The notes under the pieces: model-generated | The model's database searches: none | What the model was told of the DNA's origin: nothing | What the model saw: the letters and a program-made list of their open reading frames with translations, nothing else | Shown: positions 1-6,708 of the stretch, in pieces | Layout: every line of letters begins with the position of its first letter | Numbering within the stretch: position 1 is the stretch's first letter | Assembly: GCA_018894075.1 (NCBI GenBank) | Contig: JAHIEB010000024.1 | Location: 1 to 6,893, forward strand | Length of the DNA: 6,893 nucleotides | Source of the DNA: Patescibacteria group bacterium | GTDB lineage: Bacteria; Patescibacteriota; Minisyncoccia; Minisyncoccales; Staskawiczbacteraceae | Reading direction: 5' to 3' | Translations under genes and position numbers: made by a program

Positions 1-1200
1 AAGTACGCTAATGAAAAGTTGGTTGAATTGAAAAAACTCGTTGAAAAAAATGCTGATTCCGGAACAATAGAAAAGGCAACGGAAAACTACAAAAATGCAA
101 CCGAAAAAGTAAAAGAAAAAGCAGATAAAATTGAGGAAAAAGCAGAAGGGAATAAAGGAGTAGACAAGTTTTTGGACAAATTTGTAAAACAACAGGTTTT
201 ACAAGAAAAAATTCTTCAGAAATTAGAAGATCAGGTGCCGCAAGAAGTATTTGAAAAAATACAAGAAGCAAGAGAACAACATCTTGAAAAATTCGGCGAA
301 GTGATGACAAAACTTGAAGACAGAAATGAAAAGATACAAGAAAAGGTAGAAAATGCCTTGAAGACAGAAGGAGGCAGTCAATTCAATGACTTCAAAAACT
401 TAGAAATTCTTAAAAACATAGAAGAAAAAATTTCTGAGAAGGCGAAAGAAGCCATTCAGCAAGTTCAAGAAAATTCCTTGAAAAAATTAGGAAACGATTT
501 GGAAAAAATGTCGGCGGAAAATCAGGAGAAATTTAAGGAATATATAAAGGGAATTTCTGGCGACAAGGAAAAACAGCTTGAGATATTAGAAAGTATAAAA
601 ACCGAAGTTCAAGAAAAACCAAAACTTGAAGAAAAACTTAATGAAGTAAGAGAGAAGATATTAGAAAAGGTTGAAAATAAACTTCTGCTAAGAGAAGTTT
701 GTCCTGTGATAGATAAACCATTGCCAGATTTTTGCGAAAAAGGAAGAATTGTTATTGAAAAAGATAAAAATGAGTGCATATCTGCTTTTAGGTGCGTAAT
801 GCCGACAGAGACAGAGATATCTTCTGAATGCGAACCCATCTGCAAAGGAATTGGAACGAAATCCGAGGGGTGGTATAATCCCTGCACTAGCGGATTGATA
901 AAATATGCGAACTGCGGCGGCGAAAATTCAGATAACCCTAATCCTGAAATATGTACAACTCTCTGGGATCCTGTCTGCGGAGAAGACAATAAAACCTATT
1001 CAAATAAATGTTCTGCTAAATTAGCGGGTGTCGGAATTGTTTATGCGGGAGAATGCAAAAAAGCCGGGTGTGATAATGATAGTGATTGTCCTCAGGTAAA
1101 ATGTGGAGCAACAAATGTTGTTAAGTGTCCGGGAGCAATAATGAAGTGCATTAATGGAACATGTACGCGAATTTCTACCCCTGTAAAAACCGCAGAATAA
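1..1200 (+). CDS. Coiled-coil (DUF5667-like) protein with C-terminal Kazal domain, 5'-truncated
   Basis: The frame is open to the window edge (codons Lys-Tyr-Ala-Asn-Glu-Lys precede the first TTG at 19), so the true start and any signal peptide lie upstream. About 230 codons form a Lys/Glu/Gln-rich helical coiled-coil region. Its pattern of 'VLQEKILQKLEDQVPQEV' followed by a long helix is like DUF5667 proteins of candidate-phylum bacteria and archaea. From 700 onward it is cysteine-rich: a CPV...FC...C...C module, a second module containing GTKSEGWYNPCTSGLI, a Kazal-type module at 952-1056 (C...DPVCGEDNKTYSNKC...GEC) and a last six-Cys stretch at 1069-1164. Kazal domains inhibit serine proteases, and the many cysteines imply disulfides and export. 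No C-terminal membrane anchor is seen. It ends at TAA and is followed at once by a strong terminator, so it is not part of the downstream operon. The family call is moderately sure; the inhibitor activity and the target are inferred. Confidence 0.85.
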   Translation, partial: KYANEKLVELKKLVEKNADSGTIEKATENYKNATEKVKEKADKIEEKAEGNKGVDKFLDKFVKQQVLQEKILQKLEDQVPQEVFEKIQEAREQHLEKFGEVMTKLEDRNEKIQEKVENALKTEGGSQFNDFKNLEILKNIEEKISEKAKEAIQQVQENSLKKLGNDLEKMSAENQEKFKEYIKGISGDKEKQLEILESIKTEVQEKPKLEEKLNEVREKILEKVENKLLLREVCPVIDKPLPDFCEKGRIVIEKDKNECISAFRCVMPTETEISSECEPICKGIGTKSEGWYNPCTSGLIKYANCGGENSDNPNPEICTTLWDPVCGEDNKTYSNKCSAKLAGVGIVYAGECKKAGCDNDSDCPQVKCGATNVVKCPGAIMKCINGTCTRISTPVKTAE

Positions 1201-1202
1201 TT

Positions 1203-1247
1203 CTCTAACACAAAAACAGCCCATGAGGGGCTGTTTTTGTGTTAGAG
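1203..1247 (+). terminator. Rho-independent terminator, probably bidirectional
   Basis: Positions 1203-1222 and 1228-1247 are perfect 20-bp inverted complements around a 5-nt loop (ATGAG). The GC-rich top (CAGCCC/GGGCTG) is followed by T5 on the descending arm and preceded by A5 on the ascending arm, so either strand would give a hairpin followed by a U-rich stretch. It starts 3 bp after the stop of the Kazal-domain gene and insulates it from the operon downstream. Confidence 0.93.
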
Positions 1248-1278
1248 TTATGGAACATAATTTAGGTGGTTTTTTTGG

Positions 1279-1306
1279 TTGACAAATATATTTAAAGTTG
1301 TAGTAT
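1279..1306 (+). promoter_or_regulatory. Sigma70-like promoter of the cdc48-hsp70 operon
   Basis: A perfect -35 box TTGACA lies at 1279-1284. It is separated by 16 bp (AT-rich) from TAGTAT at 1301-1306, which matches four of six -10 positions. Transcription would start near 1313, leaving a leader of about 80 nt before the ATG at 1395. This is the only good promoter between the terminator at 1203-1247 and the operon. No CIRCE element (HrcA operator, TTAGCACTC/GAGTGCTAA) is present, so HrcA-type heat-shock control is not indicated. The leader contains only a weak imperfect hairpin (CGGC at 1331-1334 with GCCG at 1348-1351). Confidence 0.6.
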
Positions 1307-1394
1307 GTAATTAGTTCGTTAGGAATAATTCGGCAGGCAATGTGCAAGCCGTTTCTAACATTGAAAATTTAGTTTTTAGAGAAGGAGAAGAAAG

Positions 1395-3536
1395 ATGAAT
1401 CTTATAATAAAAGGCGATTCGATGAGACTAGAGGCAACAGGAAAGGTTGCGCTCTATATCGGCGGCGAACAGAGGGTTGAACTTGGATTGTCCGAGGGTG
1501 GTGATAACTTTATTCTCGTTGAAAATGGTCCGAGGAGGTGCGTCGCTAAGGTTGAAAACGTTACAGTAATCAAAGATAAGGAAGACGAACTCGGAATTCT
1601 GATGGACAGCCTTCTCAGGACCAACTTGAAAGCGAAGAAAGGTCAGGAGGTCAGCATCAGCTGTATCGCACCGTCCGATGCTTTATTTGTTGTATTCCAG
1701 CTGCCGCCAAATTGGAAGGCGGAGCCCGACTACATTCTCAAGAGAATAGTTGGCATGGCCGTTGTCAAAAACCAAGAGATTGCGATTCCATTCTCCTCTG
1801 GAGAGTTGAGGACGATTTGTGTTATTAAGACAGAACCCGACTGTCCTGTGTTAATCGGGTGGGAAACCAAGATTGAATGTGAGGCAGCAGTTTCTCGGGA
1901 TCGGATAGCGGGCGCCGCCAGCTTTGCTTCCATCGGAGGTCTGAAGAGAATTATTATGGAAATTAGGGAACTCATCGACTTCCCACTACGTTTCCCTGAA
2001 ACCTATCTGCAGATTGGAATCGAGCCGCCGCGTGGCATTATCCTCTATGGCCCGCCCGGCACAGGCAAGACGTTAATAGTCAGGGCGCTTACCAACGAAT
2101 TGGGCGCGAATTTTTTCCCAATAGAGGGCCCTAAAATAGTCAGTGGCATCATCGGCGAGAGCGAGCGGCATCTGAGGGAGGTCTTTGAGAAAGCAAGACA
2201 GAGCACACCGGCGGTTATTCTTATAGATGAGTTAGATGCTATTGCGCCCCGCCGAGAGTCTTCAAGGGAAGAGATGACACAGCGACTTGTCACAACACTT
2301 CTTGCCGAAATGGACGGACTCTCTGTGCTAAAAGATGTCATCGTTGTCGGTACGACCAACAGGCTGAATATCATTGATATGGCACTACGGCGGCCAGGCC
2401 GATTCGAGCACGAAATTCATGTCGGCATCCCCAATGAGGAAGGCAGACTGGAGATTTTGAATATCCATGCCAAACGTATGCCGCTTGATGCATCTGTCGA
2501 CCTCGCTGTAATTTCTCAGTCGGCTCACGGTTTCGTCGGCGCAGATATAGCTTTGTTATGTAAGGAGGCCGCGCGCAACGCCCTTCGCAGGATGTTTCCA
2601 ATCGAGCAGTTTGAAAGAGGTCAGATACCCGCAAACATAGATGTGCATATCCTGCAGTCGGACTTTGAAAAGGCGCTCTCGTTGGTACGGCCCTCTGCAA
2701 TGAGGGAGGTTGAGGTCAGTGTGCCGAGGGACGCGACATTAGACTCTGTAGGCGGGCTTGGCAGTGTGAAGCAATTACTGCGCGAAAACATCATCCTCAG
2801 CTTGAAGTACCCAGAGAAGTTCGCCAAGGCAGGCATCAAGCCCGCAAAAGGTCTGCTTCTTTACGGCCCGCCCGGCACAGGCAAGACGTTGCTTGCGAGG
2901 GCCATAGCCAATGAGAGTAAGCTGAATTTTATGATACTGAGAGGCCCTGAGATAAAGTCTAAGTGGTTCGGCGAGTCTGAAGAGCGGCTCAGGGGTGTTT
3001 TTAGGAAAGCGCGAGAAGTTGCTCCATGCATCCTATTATTGGACGAGATTGAAAGTATCGCCTCTGTTGAAAGCGGCGCCGAGAATTTGACAAGGTCTAT
3101 TGTGAGCCAGCTGCTTACTGAGATGGACGACATCCAGCATGCGGGCGGCGTTTTCGTCATTGGCACGACCAGTAATCCCGACATGCTTGATCCCAGCCTG
3201 ATGCGGCCAGGTAGGTTTGACTACCAGATTGAGGTGCCTATGCCTGACGAGAATAGTAGGGTTGAGATTTTCGCTATACATTTTAAGGGCAGGCCCATAA
3301 GTAGCAGCATATCTGCAAAGAGGTTGGCGACCATGACAGACGGGTTCTCCTGTTCTGCCATCGCCGAAATTTGCAGGCAAGCGGTATTGTTGGCCCTAAG
3401 GGAAAACTGGAGCAAGGACGCATTTGAGGTTTCAATAGATCACTTTGAAAGGACAATTAAAGAATTTGAGAATAAGCAAAAAACTCTTCACGCGAAGAGT
3501 ATAGGATTTAAATCACCAACAGAAAGGAGAATATGA
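1395..3536 (+). CDS. cdc48: Cdc48/p97/VAT-type AAA+ ATPase (N-D1-D2)
   Basis: A hexameric ATP-driven unfoldase/segregase of the Cdc48 family, 713 aa and close to the archaeal VAT length. Residues about 10-90 fit the Cdc48 N double-psi barrel (RVELGLSEGGD...GILMDSLLRTNLKAKKGQEVSI) and about 91-165 fit the second N subdomain (...TEPDCPVLIGWETKIECE). D1 has Walker A GPPGTGKT at 219-226, Walker B with D278/E279, sensor-1 N322 and arginine fingers R333/R336. D2 has Walker A at 491-498, D550/E551 and fingers R604/R607, so both rings look ATPase-competent. The D2 pore loop is aromatic (KWFGE, W524/F525), whereas the D1 loop is aliphatic (I252/I253), as expected if D2 does most of the pulling. The D2 sensor-1 site reads TSNPD rather than TNRPD (S593). 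The C terminus (SPTERRI) has no HbYX proteasome-docking motif. The start is set by AAGGAG at 1382-1387, 7 nt before the ATG. It is the first gene of the operon, and its stop is 1 bp from the grpE-like ATG. Confidence 0.95.
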   Translation: MNLIIKGDSMRLEATGKVALYIGGEQRVELGLSEGGDNFILVENGPRRCVAKVENVTVIKDKEDELGILMDSLLRTNLKAKKGQEVSISCIAPSDALFVVFQLPPNWKAEPDYILKRIVGMAVVKNQEIAIPFSSGELRTICVIKTEPDCPVLIGWETKIECEAAVSRDRIAGAASFASIGGLKRIIMEIRELIDFPLRFPETYLQIGIEPPRGIILYGPPGTGKTLIVRALTNELGANFFPIEGPKIVSGIIGESERHLREVFEKARQSTPAVILIDELDAIAPRRESSREEMTQRLVTTLLAEMDGLSVLKDVIVVGTTNRLNIIDMALRRPGRFEHEIHVGIPNEEGRLEILNIHAKRMPLDASVDLAVISQSAHGFVGADIALLCKEAARNALRRMFPIEQFERGQIPANIDVHILQSDFEKALSLVRPSAMREVEVSVPRDATLDSVGGLGSVKQLLRENIILSLKYPEKFAKAGIKPAKGLLLYGPPGTGKTLLARAIANESKLNFMILRGPEIKSKWFGESEERLRGVFRKAREVAPCILLLDEIESIASVESGAENLTRSIVSQLLTEMDDIQHAGGVFVIGTTSNPDMLDPSLMRPGRFDYQIEVPMPDENSRVEIFAIHFKGRPISSSISAKRLATMTDGFSCSAIAEICRQAVLLALRENWSKDAFEVSIDHFERTIKEFENKQKTLHAKSIGFKSPTERRI
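2049..2890 (+). repeat. Perfect 26-bp direct repeat encoding the two Walker A motifs
   Basis: Positions 2049-2074 and 2865-2890 are identical for 26 bp. They encode GPPGTGKT plus the first two bases of the next Leu codon, with the same codons in D1 and D2. The spacing is 816 bp, a multiple of three, so recombination between the copies would delete one AAA+ domain's worth of sequence in frame. The coordinates span from the first to the last base of the pair; only the two 26-bp ends are repeated. Confidence 0.9.
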
Positions 3537-3537
3537 T

Positions 3538-4017
3538 ATGTGGCTATTTAAAAAGAAGCAGCCAATCGGCGCAGATCCGAGGGAGAAATGGGGTATCCTT
3601 TTTAGATTCGCTGGCGAGGCAAAAAATCAGATAAACGCCCTGCTTACATTTTTAGGCGAGGAGCGCGATAAAGCGCGCCAGAGGGACGCAAACTTCACTA
3701 AGTTGCTCGCGGCGGTCATAAAGATGGTTGACAACTGTGATATGGTTCTGTTGTCAACGCCGATAATACAGAATATCCGCGAAAACCTTGCGGCAACCCT
3801 CAGCCAGCAGGGAATCAAAGAGATGGATGTGAGGCCGGGCCAGAAAGTTTCCGATTTTGCCCCATCTTTTCTGTCCATCACGCTGGTTGAGGGGAACGAC
3901 GGTGAAATTCTTGAAATAATAGAACCAGGTTATGTGACCACCGAAGGAGAACTTGTGAGAACGTGTAGCGTTTTTGCGGGTATGAAAAGCCCTTTGCCGG
4001 AGCAGATAAACAAGTGA
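3538..4017 (+). CDS. grpE: GrpE-like nucleotide exchange factor for the linked Hsp70
   Basis: GrpE proteins dimerise through a helical stalk and pry open the Hsp70 nucleotide-binding domain to release ADP. This one is 159 aa, short beside the roughly 200 aa of E. coli GrpE. Residues about 20-90 form helices with LLAAVIKMVDNCDMVLLS in the place of the LLPVLDNLERAL helix. Residues 91-148 match the beta-wing domain: QQGIKEMDVRPGQ, then EILEIIEPGYVTTEGELVR with the GY...(L)R signature (G131, Y132, R141) and a final CSVFAG strand. The usual FDP..HEA motif is only partly kept (VSDFAPSF), and the long N-terminal helix is shortened, starting with MWLFKKK. AAAGGAG at 3523-3529 lies 8 nt before the ATG, inside the end of the Cdc48 gene. 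Position directly before an Hsp70 supports the call. It is a remote homologue, and the pairing with this Hsp70 is inferred from context. Confidence 0.8.
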   Translation: MWLFKKKQPIGADPREKWGILFRFAGEAKNQINALLTFLGEERDKARQRDANFTKLLAAVIKMVDNCDMVLLSTPIIQNIRENLAATLSQQGIKEMDVRPGQKVSDFAPSFLSITLVEGNDGEILEIIEPGYVTTEGELVRTCSVFAGMKSPLPEQINK

Positions 4018-4047
4018 TAGTAGCAAAACAAAATAAAAAAAACGAGG

Positions 4048-4064
4048 AAAGGAGAATAACAATG
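4048..4064 (+). promoter_or_regulatory. Ribosome binding site that fixes the Hsp70 start
   Basis: AAAGGAG at 4048-4054 stands 7 nt before the ATG at 4062. An upstream in-frame GTG at 4014 overlaps the stop of the grpE-like gene (GTGATAG), but it would add 16 Lys/Asn/Glu/Arg-rich residues ahead of MAILGIDLG, which is the normal Hsp70 N terminus. The ATG is therefore preferred. The 44-nt gap before it is unusually A-rich. Confidence 0.85.
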
Positions 4065-6041
4065 GCGATACTGGGTATTGATTTAGGCACATACAATTCA
4101 TCGGCCGCTACTGTAAGAGAGGACGGCAAGATTGAGATGGTCGAGCCTGCCGGCGGTGCTGCAGACATCCAGGGATCAAACGTTTTTCCATCATTCGTCA
4201 AGCTGAAACAGGACGGAAGTATTGCTTATGTAGGTATTGATGCGAAGAATGATTTGCAAAACAACCCGGCTCTTGTAGTCTGGGGGGTCAAGCGGCTCAT
4301 CGGAAAAGCGTACGACGATGTAATTAAAGACCTCGGGCGCTTCGCCTACCCCGCGGTGAAGGGCGCAGACGGTCGCGTGGTTATTCATGTCGGTGATAAG
4401 AGCTTTAGCCCATCTGATATATCGGCTCTGGTAATGAAGAAGATAAAGGCTGACGCAGAGGGTGACTGGAATGCGCTCGGAAAAATCACCGCCACTGTGG
4501 TTAGCGTGCCCGCTTACTTCCACGAGGAGCAAGTGAGGGCGACCAAAGAAGCCGCCGAGCTTGCAGAACTGCCTAACCTCACCATCATTAGGGAGCCGGT
4601 GGCATCAGCCATTGCCTACGGCATTGAGAAAATAAAGGAAAAGGAGATCGCCTTTGTCTTCGACCTCGGCGCAGGCACGCTGGACACTGTGCTTGTCGCG
4701 CTGGTAAGAGACAGTAAAGGACTTTCTTTGGGTGAGGCCTATCCTCCGGCCGGAGATTCGCAGCTAGGCGGACTTGACATGGACGATCTCATTGTAGATT
4801 ACATCATCGGCAGGGAGCATTTAGACACTCTCAGTGAGGCGAAAAAAACGATTGACTCCTGCCGGCGCGGGGGCAAGAAACTTCCTTTTGACAAGGAGTT
4901 TATGAGGACAATGCGCGAGCTATTCAGACTGCGCTCTGATCTGGAGAACGCAAAGATCAGGCTTTCAACAGAGATGTCAGCCCATGTTTCATTTTTTTAC
5001 CATGGTGTGTCGAAGAATTTGACCATCACAAGGGAGGACCTTAATCAAGTTGTGAGCCCTGTCGTAGACAGATGCAGGGTATGCATCCGTAACTACTTCA
5101 ACCAAATCGGCATCAACCCGTCCGACATCTCGCGTTTGCTTCTCATCGGTGGTCCTGTGAAAATGCCTGCTATCCGGAATATGCTGGCTGAAGAGTTCAA
5201 AGGCAATAAGCAGGTTCGGGCGCAGCTCAGGGAAATCAGCGAAAAAGGATTTCCTATAGATCCGATGCAGTGCGTGGCCTACGGAGCGGCCAAGTCCGGC
5301 ACGATGAAGGATGTTTATCAAAACACATCCCCGTTTGACTACGGCATAGCATTAGATAAGAAGGATAGCCTATCTGGCATGGTCAAAAGAGGCCAAATCC
5401 TTCCCTACCAGAAGGTCAGGGACATCGAAATCACAGGCATTGTGCCGGGACTCGGACGCAATGTTGAGCTGTCGCTGACAAAGGATAGCGCGTACAAAAT
5501 CGGAGACTACAGCTTCAGGGCATCTTTTGATGAAGCTATGTGTTCCCACATTGCGTTTACAATGAACGCGACGAGTGAGGGCATCATTGATATATCAGTC
5601 AAAGATTGTATTACGGGTTCTGTTCTTGAACTTCCTATGCTCTCTATACTGAGCGAAAAAAAGTTTGAGCAGGTACTGGTAGAAATCCCTGATGGCACTG
5701 GTGTTCCTAATCCTAACGTTCCTGTTCCTCCTAGCCCTGCCATAATTAGAGAGATAATGGAGCGATTCCAAATTGAGATGAAAGGCAGGCCTGATGATCC
5801 CGTGGACCCTAATGACGTGAAAAAGGTTGTTCACATAGCACGGGCAAAGGTTTGTGAAGCAAAAAATCTCATGGCAGGAAAAGCCAATCACAGGGTGCTT
5901 GCAGATGGCGCTATCAAGAAGATTGAGCAATGGATTGGACAAGTACCTGATAACTCTACAACCACTTTTCGCGTCTATGAGGAGATAGTGAACGCAATCG
6001 AGGGCTTGGACCATATCATCAATATACTGGGAGGAAGATAA
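4062..6041 (+). CDS. Divergent Hsp70 (DnaK-family) chaperone
   Basis: An ATP-dependent chaperone of 659 aa. The nucleotide-binding domain covers about 1-412: phosphate-1 loop GIDLGTYNSS (5-14), VGIDAK with the likely catalytic Lys, VKRLIGK, SVPAYFHEEQVRATKEA, phosphate-2 loop FDLGAGTLD (D201, T206; DnaK has GGGT), DSQLGGLDMDDL, RLRSDLENAKIRLS, and the signature LLLIGGPVKMPAIRNML. The interdomain linker is KDVYQNTSPFDYGI (416-429); the DnaK leucines (VLLLD) are replaced by polar residues. A compact substrate-binding beta domain, about 425-540, contains VKRGQILPY. A proline-rich hinge (544-559, PNPNVPVPPSP) then leads to a helical lid of about 100 residues ending LGGR, with no EEVD tail. The gene lies 44 bp after the GrpE-like gene and 3 bp before the zinc-site protein. 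Hsp70 membership is certain. It looks like a specialised paralogue rather than the housekeeping dnaK, so no symbol is given. Confidence 0.95.
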   Translation: MAILGIDLGTYNSSAATVREDGKIEMVEPAGGAADIQGSNVFPSFVKLKQDGSIAYVGIDAKNDLQNNPALVVWGVKRLIGKAYDDVIKDLGRFAYPAVKGADGRVVIHVGDKSFSPSDISALVMKKIKADAEGDWNALGKITATVVSVPAYFHEEQVRATKEAAELAELPNLTIIREPVASAIAYGIEKIKEKEIAFVFDLGAGTLDTVLVALVRDSKGLSLGEAYPPAGDSQLGGLDMDDLIVDYIIGREHLDTLSEAKKTIDSCRRGGKKLPFDKEFMRTMRELFRLRSDLENAKIRLSTEMSAHVSFFYHGVSKNLTITREDLNQVVSPVVDRCRVCIRNYFNQIGINPSDISRLLLIGGPVKMPAIRNMLAEEFKGNKQVRAQLREISEKGFPIDPMQCVAYGAAKSGTMKDVYQNTSPFDYGIALDKKDSLSGMVKRGQILPYQKVRDIEITGIVPGLGRNVELSLTKDSAYKIGDYSFRASFDEAMCSHIAFTMNATSEGIIDISVKDCITGSVLELPMLSILSEKKFEQVLVEIPDGTGVPNPNVPVPPSPAIIREIMERFQIEMKGRPDDPVDPNDVKKVVHIARAKVCEAKNLMAGKANHRVLADGAIKKIEQWIGQVPDNSTTTFRVYEEIVNAIEGLDHIINILGGR

Positions 6042-6044
6042 AGA

Positions 6045-6680
6045 ATGAAAATCCAGAATATCAGCGATATGGAAAGTCTGCTTGAAGGGGGTGACTATGA
6101 AAGCATCCTCCCTGGCCCCAAAAACTCTGACAGGGTGCACCAGTCCCTTGAACTGAAAAACCGTTTCCCTTTAGTTTCAGGTGAGGTGACGAGGATTCTA
6201 GGCGTTCTTAACACTGACATAGACAACTTCCGCGCCTGCCGGAGGTGCTGCGATGTTGTTCACGCTTCAGTGGAAAGGGATTACGGCAATGCCTTCGCCA
6301 GCTTCGCTAGAAAGGTAGCATGGGAGCAGTTCCGGGACAACTATTTTAATAGGAAGCTCACACCTTTCCGGTTTCCACTAGCAAGAAAGATGCTACGGTT
6401 GCCGCCGCGTAAAATTTTGTCTGATATTGTCGCGGTGGTTGAGGCGTGGCTGGCCAATATCTCTAAAGTGGAATGGAGAAGTAGTGAGAGGTTTGTAACA
6501 CTCTCTAAACCTAAACACGATTGCAAAAAATGCGGAGGTTCGGGAAAGGATGGTAAGACCAGATGCGTCTGTGTCAGTGACGTAACTGGCCAACTACCCA
6601 ATCCGTTGCCGAGCAAGGCAAAGAAGAAGTTTTTTATCAAGTTGTCCGATGCTGGATATTGCTGGCTGGTGTTCAAGTAG
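6045..6680 (+). CDS. Unrecognised protein with DnaJ-like zinc half-site, operon-linked to Hsp70
   Basis: 211 aa; I do not recognise the family. Residues 1-150 appear mainly helical, with a cysteine cluster CRRCC (C65, C68, C69) and a basic, proline-punctuated stretch around 102-122. At 160-176 it has CKKCGGSGKDGKTRCVC: a CxxCxGxG repeat, the hallmark of DnaJ type-I zinc fingers, paired with CxC (C160, C163, C174, C176). This is one zinc site rather than the usual two. There is no J domain and no HPD tripeptide. The C terminus is Lys-rich followed by aromatic residues (AKKKFFIKL...YCWLVFK). The start ATG is 3 bp after the Hsp70 stop, with GGGAGG at 6029-6034 inside the Hsp70 end as ribosome binding site, so translation is probably coupled. 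Position and zinc motif suggest a co-chaperone or client adaptor of the linked Hsp70/Cdc48; this is inference. Confidence 0.85.
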   Translation: MKIQNISDMESLLEGGDYESILPGPKNSDRVHQSLELKNRFPLVSGEVTRILGVLNTDIDNFRACRRCCDVVHASVERDYGNAFASFARKVAWEQFRDNYFNRKLTPFRFPLARKMLRLPPRKILSDIVAVVEAWLANISKVEWRSSERFVTLSKPKHDCKKCGGSGKDGKTRCVCVSDVTGQLPNPLPSKAKKKFFIKLSDAGYCWLVFK

Positions 6681-6708
6681 CAGGGTTCGGCTGCAGAATG
6701 TTTTGGTC

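Noticed and set aside
1248..1394. A CIRCE/HrcA operator or riboswitch in the operon leader
   Set aside because: No TTAGCACTC/GAGTGCTAA inverted repeat is present, and the roughly 80-nt leader holds only a weak imperfect hairpin.
3480..3536. Proteasome-activating role for the Cdc48 through its C terminus
   Set aside because: The tail ends SPTERRI without the hydrophobic-Tyr-X motif, and no proteasome or ClpP-like gene is in the window.
4014..4061. An upstream GTG start for the Hsp70 overlapping the GrpE-like stop (GTGATAG)
   Set aside because: It would add 16 charged residues before the canonical Hsp70 N terminus, while ATG 4062 has a well-spaced AAAGGAG.
5595..6140. A 181-codon open frame on the minus strand, and many shorter minus-strand frames over the operon and the Kazal-domain gene
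   Set aside because: They lie antisense to genes with clear protein families, show no recognisable domains, and are expected by-products of the coding-strand codon bias.
6045..6680. Calling the fourth gene dnaJ
   Set aside because: There is no J domain or HPD motif, only one half of the zinc region, and no G/F-rich segment.
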